A stretch of DNA of 18,793 bases, taken from NCBI GenBank assembly GCA_016870295.1, contig VGBY01000008.1:1-18793 (forward strand), given 5' to 3'. Numbering within the stretch: the first letter of the stretch is position 1; each line of letters opens with the position of its first letter. This document shows, piece after piece, positions 1 through 7,492 of the stretch. The notes under the pieces were generated by a model. That model did no database searches, had not been told where the DNA came from, and saw only the letters and a program-made list of their open reading frames with translations. Source of the DNA: Actinomycetota bacterium. Lineage in GTDB: Bacteria; Actinomycetota; Acidimicrobiia; Acidimicrobiales; Ilumatobacteraceae. The translations under genes were made by a program, and so were the position numbers.

Positions 1-1462
1 TCGCTCGATAGGTGGCGAGACCTTTCATCAGGTTCTCCCACAGTGGTCGGTATGCCGACTGATTCGACACGCCTGCGTCGTTCAAGATGAGGGCGAACGT
101 GATGGATCCACCTTTCGTGGGGAAGAATCCGCTCAACGACTTCACGTTGCGCAAGGTGCCGGTCTTGGCACGCACGCGACCACTGCCTGGTCCGGTCATG
201 AGCACATCGCGCAACGTGCCGGTGGTGCCGGCCACGGCGAGGGACGTGCCGATCGGGCTGTCGAAACCGAACACGTTGAGCAGCGATGTCAGCGTTGCAC
301 AGGTGACGCGGTTACCCAAGTCGAGACCCGAACCGTCGGCGAGAACGACGCCGTTCATTGCGACCCCGCGGGCGGCCAGCACGTCGGCCACGACCTGTAG
401 TCCGGCAGTGCGGCTCGGGTCTTGTGCACGCGCGAGGCCGAGTTCTTTCAGCAGCAACTCGGCGGCGTTGTTGTCGCTGTTCGTCAGCACGTCGAGCATT
501 ACCGCCGAAAGTGGTGCCGAGGTGAGACGAGCAAGTTCGACGCCGCCGGTGGGCGCCACTCCGCTGCGCGGCGCACCGAGCACGCTCACGCCGCGGGCCT
601 GCAAGAGTCGCGTGAACGCCGTCGCGGCTCCCCGCGCGGGGTCGCTCGGCTTCAACGGTTCGCCGAGCAAAATGCCGTCGTCGACCATCAGCGCCGAAAG
701 CGGGCCCGCCTCGATCGCGCGAATGCCGTCGCCCCAGGTAGGTGTATATCGCTCGGTGTCGTAGCGCGACTCGTCGCCCACCACCGAGCCCGACACGATC
801 GTCACGCCACTGGCGGCAACCTCATCGGCGAGTGCGTCGAGAAATGTCGGCGACAGCGTGGGATACTTCTGCGTCGCCGGATACGCGCGGGTCGACAAGA
901 CCGGGTCGCCACCACCGACGAGCCACAGGTTGCCGACGATGGTCGCTCCTTCGCGACTTCCGACGAGCGCGGTCTCGAAGCGATGATCGGGGCCGAGCAC
1001 GTCGAGCGCTGCAGCGGCGGTGAGCAGCTTCATGTTGCTGGCGGGCACGAGCGGCGTGGTGGCGTTCACGCTCACCACTTCGCGCGTGTCGGCGACGGCC
1101 GACAAACAGGTGCCTGCCGGCAGTGTCGCTGCATAGGTCGCCAAACTGGTGCGCAGGTTGGCGACACGCGCCTCGATCGCCGCGGTGCGCGCGATGCGTC
1201 GCACAGAAAACAGCGGCTCCGTGGGTGCAGGGTCGGTGCTCATCGCAGTGGTGAGTGGTCGAGCATCCCCTGCCGCCGTGCTTGCTACTTGCCACGCAGA
1301 AAAGACCGGCACGAACAGCACCGTCGCCGCCACGATCACGCTCACCGTCGCGCGCTGCGGGTCGCTCGACACGACGTGGGTGTCGAAGCGTTGCACTCGT
1401 TGCCACGCACGCCGTGCGATTCTTCGAAAGCCGACGAGGGTGGATGACTCGCGATCGATCAT
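1..1462 (-). CDS. dacB: D-alanyl-D-alanine carboxypeptidase/endopeptidase, PBP4 type (3' end outside window)
   Basis: A penicillin-binding protein of the S13 family, which trims or cleaves peptidoglycan stem peptides outside the membrane. Reading from ATG at 1462 gives 487 codons before the window edge. After a basic N-terminus there is one membrane anchor (about residues 38-59, with VSVIVAATVLFVPVF). All three catalytic motifs are visible: SxxK as S142-N-M-K145, SxN as S329-D-N331 in NSDNNAAELLLKELG, and KTG as K433-T-G435 in AKTGTL. The long insert between the first two motifs is typical of PBP4/DacB. Family members are about 450-500 residues, so only a short C-terminal piece is probably missing. 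The start lies 15 bases after the stop of the acyl-CoA ligase, with GGTGGTGA just upstream as a weak ribosome binding site, so the two genes are probably co-transcribed. In many actinobacteria dacB lies near tilS-hpt-ftsH; that cannot be checked here. Confidence 0.93.
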   Translation of the reverse strand, partial: MIDRESSTLVGFRRIARRAWQRVQRFDTHVVSSDPQRATVSVIVAATVLFVPVFSAWQVASTAAGDARPLTTAMSTDPAPTEPLFSVRRIARTAAIEARVANLRTSLATYAATLPAGTCLSAVADTREVVSVNATTPLVPASNMKLLTAAAALDVLGPDHRFETALVGSREGATIVGNLWLVGGGDPVLSTRAYPATQKYPTLSPTFLDALADEVAASGVTIVSGSVVGDESRYDTERYTPTWGDGIRAIEAGPLSALMVDDGILLGEPLKPSDPARGAATAFTRLLQARGVSVLGAPRSGVAPTGGVELARLTSAPLSAVMLDVLTNSDNNAAELLLKELGLARAQDPSRTAGLQVVADVLAARGVAMNGVVLADGSGLDLGNRVTCATLTSLLNVFGFDSPIGTSLAVAGTTGTLRDVLMTGPGSGRVRAKTGTLRNVKSLSGFFPTKGGSITFALILNDAGVSNQSAYRPLWENLMKGLATYRA

Positions 1463-1477
1463 GTCACCACCGCGCGA

Positions 1478-3655
1478 TCACTGTGCCACACCACGATGGC
1501 GGGCGTAGTCGTAGGCATGTGCCAGCGCGCGCACCGCACGCGGACCGCTGGCGTAACACAGTCCGCCGAATCGGCGCACCGTGGCCGGCCCGGCGTTGTT
1601 CGGGTCGGCGACTGCGAGTTCCGTCGCCACGATGATCGGCTTCCCGGTCGACTGCGTGAGTTCGTGGGCGGCGGTCGCGAAGCGCTCGTCTTGGCGTTCG
1701 TGGTACTCCACGATGCGCGCCAGACCATGGTCGGGGTAAAAGCCGCCTTCCCGCATCAATCGCGCTTGATTCGCCTGGATACCGATCCCGAGATACACGA
1801 CGGCATCGATGGCGGCTGAACGGGCCAAGACGTCGAGCACGGCAGGAATCGTGTCGCGGGTTTCGCCGCCGGCGCAGTCCACCGGGTTGTTGCGCGACCA
1901 GCGCGCCGGCAGCAAGTCGTCAAGTGCCTTCATCTCTGCCGTTGGTATCTCGGCGAGTTGCAGGACGCCATCACGACTCAGTGCATCCGCGGTGACGACA
2001 CCCCAGCCGCCGGCAGTCGTGAGTATTGCGACGCGGTTGCCACGCGGCAAGGGCATCGTTGCGAACAGCGCCGCCGCATCGAACGCCTCGTCGACGTTCG
2101 CCGCGCGCACGACGCCGAGTTGGCGGCACACGCCGTCGAACACCTTGTCGTTGGAGGCCAACGCACCGGTGTGGCTGGCCGCGGCGCGAGCACCTTCTGC
2201 CGAAGCGCCACCCTTCATCAACACCACCGGTTTGCGCTCGCTCGCCAGTTTGAGCGCGGCACGCAAGCGTTTCCCGTCGGTGACGCCCTCGATGTAGGAG
2301 AGCACGGTGGAAGTTGCGTCATCGCGCGACATCCACTCGACGAAGTCGGCGACATCGACCGCTGCCGCGTTGCCGGCCGACACTGCCCTGGCGATGCCCA
2401 CGCCCGTCGCCCGCGCGAGATTCATGAAACTGCTGACGAAGTTGCCACTTTGGCTGGCGATGGAGATCGTGCCCGCCGGCGGATACGGCGCCACGATTTG
2501 GGCGCACAGCGCGCTCTTGGTGCTGACGACACCCTGACCATTCGGGCCGGCGAGCAAGACGCCGTGCTGTTTCGCCGTTGCGACGAGTCGTGCTTCTGCT
2601 GCCTTCCCCTCGTCGCCAGCTTCGCCATATCCCGCCGAGGTGACGAATGCTGCGCGAATGCCGCGCTCGGCGCACTCGGCGATGAGTCGATCGTTGGCGG
2701 CAGCCGGCGTGCAGAAGAACGCGAGGTCGTACTCGTGTGGCGGAAGTTCGGTGAGCGACTCGATGGTCTGCACGCCGAGCACCGGCTCGCGCGACAAGTT
2801 CGTCGCCGCCACCTTGCCGCGGTAACCGCTGGCCAACAGGTTGTGTAGCGAGACGAAACCGAACTTGCCGGGGTGCGACGACGCCCCGAGCACCACGACT
2901 CCGCGCGGGTCGAAGAGTGCGGAGAACGCCGCGTCGGAGTGTCGCGGCAACGCCGTGGTGGAATCCGCTGGTACATCGTTTGCGTCGTCGGTATCGCTCG
3001 CAGCGCCGAGTTCCACGAGTGCATCCACTACGACGGCGGCGCCATGTGGTGTGACGATCACCGGGTTCACGTCGATCGACACGACGTCACTGCGCGACGT
3101 GGCCACCTTCTGCACCGCTTCGATGATCGACCACAGTTGCCCGCGATTCACGGCTCGCTGATTGCGGAACTCGCCGTACACGCCGCGCGTCGCGAGTGCA
3201 TCGAGCATGTCGTCTAGATCGTCACGCGTGAGCGGGGCGACTCGCATCTGTGTGTCACCTATCGCTTCGGCGGCGACGCCACCGGCGCCGAGCAACACGA
3301 CGACACCAAACGTTGGGTCGCGCACCATCCCCACGATCAACTCGCGCGAGCCTCCGATTTGTTCGGCCACGAGCAACGCCACATCACCGTCGTCGGCAAG
3401 TCGCTTGGCCAACAATTCGGTGGCGGCGGCGCGCACCGAGGCGGCGTCGCGCAAGCCCAGTTTCACCAGACCACGCTCGCTCTTGTGCGCGAGGCGCTCG
3501 CCGACCAACTTCAGCACGACGGGGAAACCGATCGCAGTCGCTGCCGCGACGGCACCTTCGGCATCATGGGCGACGGTTTCGCGCGAGACTCGCGCGCCGG
3601 ATTCCTGGAGGAGTTGCTTGGAGTCGTGCTCGCTCAGCGTGCGACGACCTGCCAC
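1478..3655 (-). CDS. ADP-forming acyl-CoA (acetate-CoA ligase family) synthetase, fused beta-alpha form
   Basis: A 725-residue NDP-forming acyl-CoA ligase, related to succinyl-CoA synthetase, which interconverts acyl-CoA + ADP + Pi with acid + CoA + ATP. Domain order is ATP-grasp first (about 7-215, starting RTLSEHDSKQLL and with FPVVLKLVGERLAHKSERG), then a CoA-binding Rossmann domain (about 245-375, VVVLGASSHPGKFGF), then succinyl-CoA-ligase-like domains (about 393-720). The phosphohistidine is H495 in AASHTGALAS, and a TTAGGWGVV loop follows. The reading frame stays open upstream to 4105, but those 150 residues are antisense to the 135-aa gene and look nothing like the family. The start chosen is GTG at 3655, just before the conserved TLSE motif; GTG at 3688 and TTG at 3661 are alternatives. 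There is no Shine-Dalgarno sequence, but TACCGT lies 8 bases upstream, fitting a leaderless transcript. No GNAT domain is attached, unlike Pat/YfiQ. The substrate cannot be told from sequence. Confidence 0.9.
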   Translation of the reverse strand: MAGRRTLSEHDSKQLLQESGARVSRETVAHDAEGAVAAATAIGFPVVLKLVGERLAHKSERGLVKLGLRDAASVRAAATELLAKRLADDGDVALLVAEQIGGSRELIVGMVRDPTFGVVVLLGAGGVAAEAIGDTQMRVAPLTRDDLDDMLDALATRGVYGEFRNQRAVNRGQLWSIIEAVQKVATSRSDVVSIDVNPVIVTPHGAAVVVDALVELGAASDTDDANDVPADSTTALPRHSDAAFSALFDPRGVVVLGASSHPGKFGFVSLHNLLASGYRGKVAATNLSREPVLGVQTIESLTELPPHEYDLAFFCTPAAANDRLIAECAERGIRAAFVTSAGYGEAGDEGKAAEARLVATAKQHGVLLAGPNGQGVVSTKSALCAQIVAPYPPAGTISIASQSGNFVSSFMNLARATGVGIARAVSAGNAAAVDVADFVEWMSRDDATSTVLSYIEGVTDGKRLRAALKLASERKPVVLMKGGASAEGARAAASHTGALASNDKVFDGVCRQLGVVRAANVDEAFDAAALFATMPLPRGNRVAILTTAGGWGVVTADALSRDGVLQLAEIPTAEMKALDDLLPARWSRNNPVDCAGGETRDTIPAVLDVLARSAAIDAVVYLGIGIQANQARLMREGGFYPDHGLARIVEYHERQDERFATAAHELTQSTGKPIIVATELAVADPNNAGPATVRRFGGLCYASGPRAVRALAHAYDYARHRGVAQ

Positions 3656-3663
3656 GAGGTTCA

Positions 3664-3673
3664 ACGGTAGTGT
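3664..3673. promoter_or_regulatory. overlapping divergent -10 elements (candidate bidirectional promoter)
   Basis: The ten bases ACGGTAGTGT hold TAGTGT on the plus strand (3668-3673), 9 bases before the ATG at 3683, and TACCGT on the minus strand (3669-3664), 8 bases before the GTG at 3655. Both fit the TANNNT pattern of actinobacterial -10 elements at the distance expected for leaderless mRNAs, and neither gene has a Shine-Dalgarno sequence. No clear -35 hexamer is visible. The match is short, so chance agreement is possible. Confidence 0.4.
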
Positions 3674-3682
3674 TCCACGCTC

Positions 3683-4090
3683 ATGCACATCGTCGCGGCG
3701 TTGTTCGTCGAAAACTTCGCGATGCGACAAGTCGAAGGCCCGTCGACGCGCATCGACTTGACCGGTGTCTTCTTTTCCCAAGTGGCTCCCAGCCCCGTGC
3801 CGTGCACGCTGTCGCCGCACCTGGTGGTGTTGATCCATTGTCCGCCGCACGAGTCGGGTGACGGCATCTTGCAGGTGGTGTATCAGAAGACCGATGTCGA
3901 CCCCGAATCGACTCCCCCGCTCGCGCAGAACGTGTCGCCGTTTCGCGTCGACCCGGGCAAGTTCACCTATCGCCTCGTGCGTGCCGAGTTGCCGATCGAT
4001 GAATACGGCCAGGTGCTCGCGCACTGTCGCATCGGCACCGGCGACTGGATGGCGGTGCCGCTCACCGTATTGCCGCCAGTGTCGGCGTAG
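3683..4090 (+). CDS. conserved hypothetical protein, DUF6941-like
   Basis: A 135-residue soluble protein with no signal peptide or membrane segment. It opens MHIVAALFVENFAMRQ, followed by an RIDLTGVFFSQVA strand and a C-terminal GDWMAVPLTVLPP. The layout (hydrophobic first strand, 'asset/enames-like' start, short beta-rich body) resembles DUF6941, a family of unknown function; this assignment is from memory of the pattern and is tentative. Reasons to believe the gene is real are a normal residue composition, a position exactly filling the gap between the ligase and transketolase, and a -10-like TAGTGT just upstream. It is read divergently from the ligase, and 29 bases separate it from transketolase, which may be in the same unit. 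No catalytic motif is recognised and no function is proposed. Confidence 0.75.
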   Translation: MHIVAALFVENFAMRQVEGPSTRIDLTGVFFSQVAPSPVPCTLSPHLVVLIHCPPHESGDGILQVVYQKTDVDPESTPPLAQNVSPFRVDPGKFTYRLVRAELPIDEYGQVLAHCRIGTGDWMAVPLTVLPPVSA

Positions 4091-4106
4091 GCGTCCTCGC
4101 GCCAAC

Positions 4107-4112
4107 TATCGT
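4107..4112 (+). promoter_or_regulatory. -10-like element for a leaderless transketolase mRNA
   Basis: TATCGT lies 7 bases before the GTG start of transketolase. There is no Shine-Dalgarno sequence in the 29-base gap. This spacing would put the transcription start on the first base of the start codon. No -35 hexamer is clear. Confidence 0.35.
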
Positions 4113-4119
4113 CGCTCAC

Positions 4120-6084
4120 GTGGCGAACGCGCTTTCGAAAGAAGAGGATCGTCTCGCCGTCGCGATGATTCGCGGATTGGCGATGGATGCACCACTCGCC
4201 GCCAAGAGTGGCCATCAGGGCACGGCGATGGCGCTCGCACCGCTTGCCCACGTGCTGTACAGCCGGGTGATGCGTCATGATCCGACGCAACCCGAGTGGA
4301 GCAACCGCGACCGCTTCATACTTTCCAACGGTCATGCGTCGATCCTGCAATACGCAGCGCTGTATCTGAACGGCTACGGGCTCGAGCTCGACGACCTGCG
4401 CGCGTTCCGGCAGTGGGGTTCGGCGACGCCCGGGCACCCCGAGCGTGGCCACACCGCTGGCGTCGAAGTAACGACGGGTCCGCTCGGTCAGGGGTTCGCC
4501 AATGCGGTCGGCATGGCGATTGCCGAACGGCACTTGCGGGCGCGCTTCGGCGAGGAACTTCACCACCATCACGTGTTCGTCACCACCGGCGATGGGTGCT
4601 TCATGGAGGGCATCAGTCACGAAGCGGCGTCACTTGCCGGCCACCAACGATTGGACCATCTCATCTGCGTGTTCGACGACAACAAGGTGACGATCGACGG
4701 CGCAACTGATCTCTCGTGCAGTGACGATGTGTCGCAGCGGTTTCGCGCCTATGGCTGGCACGTCGTCGAACTCGGCGATGTCGGCGACGATCTCGACCGA
4801 CTCGAGCAGGCACTGAACAGTGCGAAATCCCATCGCGGTTCGCCGACGTTGCTCGTCTTGCGCACGCACATCGGTACTCCTTCGCCCGACTTCACCGACG
4901 CGCCCGAGGCGCACGGCAACCCATTCGGCGCCGCGCACGTGTCGGCGACGAAGAAGGTGATTGGCATTCCCGACGAACCGTTCTGGGTGGACACCAAAGT
5001 CGTCGATGCCATTCGGGCGCACGCCCGAGCGCGTGGCGCGGCGGCCAGTGGTGCGCACGCCAAGGTCGCGGCGCGCGCCGGGCAGGAGTGGCAGCACGCG
5101 TGGCATCCCCCGCACAGCGACGAATGGGCATCCGCTGCGCCGACGTTCGACCCGACGGCCAGCATCGCCACACGCGTCGCGGTGCAGAAGTCGATTGATG
5201 CCGCGCGCGACGATCTGCCAGGTCTCGTCGTGGGTGCCGCCGACCTCACCGGTAACACCGGTGCCAAACTCTCGGGTGCGACGGCGCTCTCCGCCGCACA
5301 CCCCGAGGGTCGGCAACTGTATTACGGGGTCCGCGAGCACGCGATGGGAGCCATCGCCGTCGGAATGGCGTTGCACGGTGGGATCCTGCCGGCCATCGGC
5401 ACGTTCTTTGTCTTTGCCGACTACATGCGGCCCGCGGTGCGACTCGCGGCGCTCTCACGTGCCAAGGTGATTTTCGTCTTCTCGCACGACTCCGTCGGCG
5501 TGGGCGAAGACGGCCCCACGCACCAGCCCGTCGAGCAGTTGGCCTCGTTGCGCGTGATTCCCGGTTTGCGGGTCGTGCGTCCCGCCGACGCCAACGAAAC
5601 CGCCCACGCGTGGCGACAGGCCTGCGATCACGACGGGCCGACCGCGCTGATCCTCTCGCGACAGAACACGCCGATCGTCACCGACGGTCACGCCGTGCAC
5701 CGCGGTGCAGGCATCGTGCGTGACACGGATGGTTCGCCGCGACTCATCATCGTGGCCACTGGTGCCGAGGCAGCGGTGGCGGTTGATGCGGCGCGCGTGC
5801 TTGGTGAAAGCGGCATGGAGGTTCGCGTGGTATCGATGCCTTGCCCCGAGTTGTTCGCCGCACAAGATTCGACGGTGCGTTCGCACATCCTGCCGATCGG
5901 TGTGCCGGTGCTGTCGGTGGAAGCGGGCAGCACGTTCGGCTGGAGCACGTTCGCTGACGATGCGATCGGTATCGACCGGTTTGGGGCGAGTGCCCCGGGC
6001 AACGTTGCGCTCACGCGGCTCGGCATCTCCACCGAGCACGTCGTCGCGCGGGCCCGCGATCTGCTCGACACGATGGGTCTCTGA
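4120..6084 (+). CDS. tkt: transketolase
   Basis: Thiamine-diphosphate enzyme of the cytosolic pentose phosphate pathway; it moves two-carbon units from ketoses (xylulose-5-P) to aldoses (ribose-5-P, erythrose-4-P). At 654 residues it is full length. The N-terminal PP domain has H32 (SGHQGTA), H72 (SNGHAS), PGHPE with H106, and the ThDP/Mg motif GDGCFMEG (157-164) closing at DDNK (186-189). The Pyr domain has the catalytic glutamate E406 in GVREHAMGAI and the sugar-phosphate loop HDSVGVGEDGPTHQPVEQL (456-474). The start is GTG with no Shine-Dalgarno site but a -10-like TATCGT 7 bases upstream. Its TGA overlaps the ATG of transaldolase by one base (TGATG), so the two enzymes that act in series are translationally coupled. 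Confidence 0.97.
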   Translation: MANALSKEEDRLAVAMIRGLAMDAPLAAKSGHQGTAMALAPLAHVLYSRVMRHDPTQPEWSNRDRFILSNGHASILQYAALYLNGYGLELDDLRAFRQWGSATPGHPERGHTAGVEVTTGPLGQGFANAVGMAIAERHLRARFGEELHHHHVFVTTGDGCFMEGISHEAASLAGHQRLDHLICVFDDNKVTIDGATDLSCSDDVSQRFRAYGWHVVELGDVGDDLDRLEQALNSAKSHRGSPTLLVLRTHIGTPSPDFTDAPEAHGNPFGAAHVSATKKVIGIPDEPFWVDTKVVDAIRAHARARGAAASGAHAKVAARAGQEWQHAWHPPHSDEWASAAPTFDPTASIATRVAVQKSIDAARDDLPGLVVGAADLTGNTGAKLSGATALSAAHPEGRQLYYGVREHAMGAIAVGMALHGGILPAIGTFFVFADYMRPAVRLAALSRAKVIFVFSHDSVGVGEDGPTHQPVEQLASLRVIPGLRVVRPADANETAHAWRQACDHDGPTALILSRQNTPIVTDGHAVHRGAGIVRDTDGSPRLIIVATGAEAAVAVDAARVLGESGMEVRVVSMPCPELFAAQDSTVRSHILPIGVPVLSVEAGSTFGWSTFADDAIGIDRFGASAPGNVALTRLGISTEHVVARARDLLDTMGL

Positions 6085-7199
6085 TGGCGAACCTGCTACG
6101 ACGACTCTCCGCCGAATTCGGACAGAGCCCGTGGCTCGACAATCTGCGTCGCGGGTGGATTACCGGAGGCCAGTTGGCGGCGCTGCGTGATCGCGGTGTG
6201 CGTGGGCTGACGAGCAACCCGACGATCTTCCAGAAAGCGATTCAGGGATCGACCGATTACGACTCGCAGTTTGAGTCGTTGGCCCGCAAGAACGCCGAAC
6301 CGATTGATGCGTATTGGCAAATGGTGCTGAGCGACATCGACGCAGCACTTGACGTGTTCGCGCCGGTGTACGCGGAATCCGCGGGCGGCGACGGATACGT
6401 GAGCGTCGAGGTCGACCCATCGCTGGCCCACGATGGCAGCGGCACGCTGGCGGCAGCGCGCAACCTGCACGAGCGGATTGCTCGCCCGAACGTGATGATC
6501 AAGATTCCGGCAACGATCGAGGGTCTGCCCGCGATTCGCACGATGATCGCCGAGGGTCGCAGCGTGAACGTGACGCTGATCTTCAGTCTCGAGCGCTACG
6601 CCGACGTGCTCGACGCCTACATCTCGGGGTTGGAAGATCGTCTCGCCGGCGGGGTTCGCGACTTGTCGGACGTGGCTTCGGTGGGAAGCTTCTTCATTTC
6701 GCGCGTCGACACCGAAGTCGACCGTCGACTGGAGAAGATCGGCACCCACGCTGCGCTCGCGCTGCGCGGCGAGGCTGCAATCGCACAGGCGCGACTCGCC
6801 TACTCGCTGTATCGCGAAAAACACGAGAGTGCGCGATTCAAGCGTCTGGCGATCTACGGTGCGCGGGTGCAGCGTCCGTTGTGGGCGTCGACGTCAACGA
6901 AGAATCCGGCGTATCGCGACACGTTGTACGTCGACGAGCTCATCGGTCACAACACCGTCAACACGCTGCCCGACAACACGCTCGAGGCGTTCGATGATCA
7001 CGGTCAACTCGCGCGCACCATCGATGCCGATGTGCCACGCGCCCGGCAAGTGTGGGCCGACCTCGCTGCAGCGGGAGTGAATCTCACCGACGTGGCCGAC
7101 CAGTTGGAGCGCGAGGGTGTGTCGTCGTTTCAGAAGAGTTTCGACGAGTTGATCACGGCGCTCACGACGAAAGCCGCGGTGCTACGCGGCGACCGTTGA
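6084..7199 (+). CDS. tal: transaldolase
   Basis: Moves the dihydroxyacetone unit from sedoheptulose-7-P to glyceraldehyde-3-P through a Schiff base on a lysine, completing the non-oxidative pentose phosphate pathway with the preceding transketolase. The protein has 371 residues, the length of the actinobacterial subfamily, which is longer than the E. coli TalB type. It opens SPWLDNLRRGWITGGQL, then has GVRGLTSNPTIFQKAI (38-53), the VSVEVDP strand (106-112), and the catalytic lysine K140 in NVMIKIPAT. NVTLIF, SVGSFFISRVDTEVD and YVDELIGHNTVNTLP further identify the family. It begins on the last base of the transketolase stop. No glucose-6-phosphate isomerase domain is fused. The stop codon lies inside the first copy of a 32-bp tandem repeat. 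Confidence 0.97.
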   Translation: MANLLRRLSAEFGQSPWLDNLRRGWITGGQLAALRDRGVRGLTSNPTIFQKAIQGSTDYDSQFESLARKNAEPIDAYWQMVLSDIDAALDVFAPVYAESAGGDGYVSVEVDPSLAHDGSGTLAAARNLHERIARPNVMIKIPATIEGLPAIRTMIAEGRSVNVTLIFSLERYADVLDAYISGLEDRLAGGVRDLSDVASVGSFFISRVDTEVDRRLEKIGTHAALALRGEAAIAQARLAYSLYREKHESARFKRLAIYGARVQRPLWASTSTKNPAYRDTLYVDELIGHNTVNTLPDNTLEAFDDHGQLARTIDADVPRARQVWADLAAAGVNLTDVADQLEREGVSSFQKSFDELITALTTKAAVLRGDR

Positions 7200-7258
7200 T
7201 CCCGAGGCACCAGTTGCGCGGCGCTCGTTGATCCCGTAGCACCAGTTGCGCGGCGCTC
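7195..7258. repeat. 32-bp direct tandem repeat, two copies
   Basis: Two adjacent 32-base units (7195-7226 and 7227-7258) differ at only two neighbouring bases. Each begins GTTGATCCCG and ends GTTGCGCGGCGCTC. The TGA of tal (7197-7199) is part of the first unit, and the second copy repeats that TGA downstream. The pair fills nearly all of the gap between tal and the convergent 70-aa gene. It may be a local duplication or part of a dispersed intergenic element; a genome-wide search is needed to tell. Confidence 0.9.
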
Positions 7259-7269
7259 GCTAGCGGCGC
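7253..7269. terminator. possible hairpin between convergent tal and 70-aa gene
   Basis: GCGC at 7253-7256 and GCGC at 7266-7269 flank the palindrome CGCTAGCG (7258-7265), which could form a short GC-rich hairpin with one bulged base in either transcript. There is no T-run on either side, so a role in termination is only suggested by its place between converging genes. Confidence 0.25.
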
Positions 7270-7481
7270 TACTCGCCGTCTTGGGTGGCGTCACCCTGCA
7301 ACTTCTCCAAGACGACGATTGCCTTTTCCACCGCGCGACGCGCCTGAGTGAGGGCACGCTCCTCTGCGGGTCGCTTGGTCTCACCAGCCCGTGACGCTTC
7401 GGACAACACGTTGATGGCGCGATCGGCCAGATCTTCCGACACCGAGCGCAACCGTTCGATCAGTTCGTCGAGGTCGGCCAT
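7269..7481 (-). CDS. small helical protein of unknown function
   Basis: A 70-residue, strongly charged protein without cysteine, membrane segment or signal peptide. It starts MADLDELIERLRSVSEDLAD and reads as two amphipathic helices (about 3-29 and 38-63, with AEERALTQARRAVEKA in the second), so a helical hairpin or coiled coil is likely. The ATG at 7481 is 11 bases after the typA stop, in the same direction, which makes co-transcription with typA likely. The composition and regular heptad-like spacing support a real gene over a chance frame. I do not recognise a named family and propose no function. Confidence 0.7.
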   Translation of the reverse strand: MADLDELIERLRSVSEDLADRAINVLSEASRAGETKRPAEERALTQARRAVEKAIVVLEKLQGDATQDGE

Positions 7482-7492
7482 GACGTCAGACG

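Noticed and set aside
422..1447. 341-residue plus-strand frame opposite dacB
   Set aside because: Arg/His-rich antisense frame typical of high-GC coding DNA; the minus strand carries all PBP motifs.
3656..4105. N-terminal extension of about 150 residues on the acyl-CoA ligase frame
   Set aside because: Arg/His-rich, unlike the family, and antisense to the intact 135-aa gene; the ATP-grasp domain begins right after GTG 3655.
7195..7258. Tandem repeat as a CRISPR array
   Set aside because: Two directly abutting copies with no spacers and no cas genes nearby.
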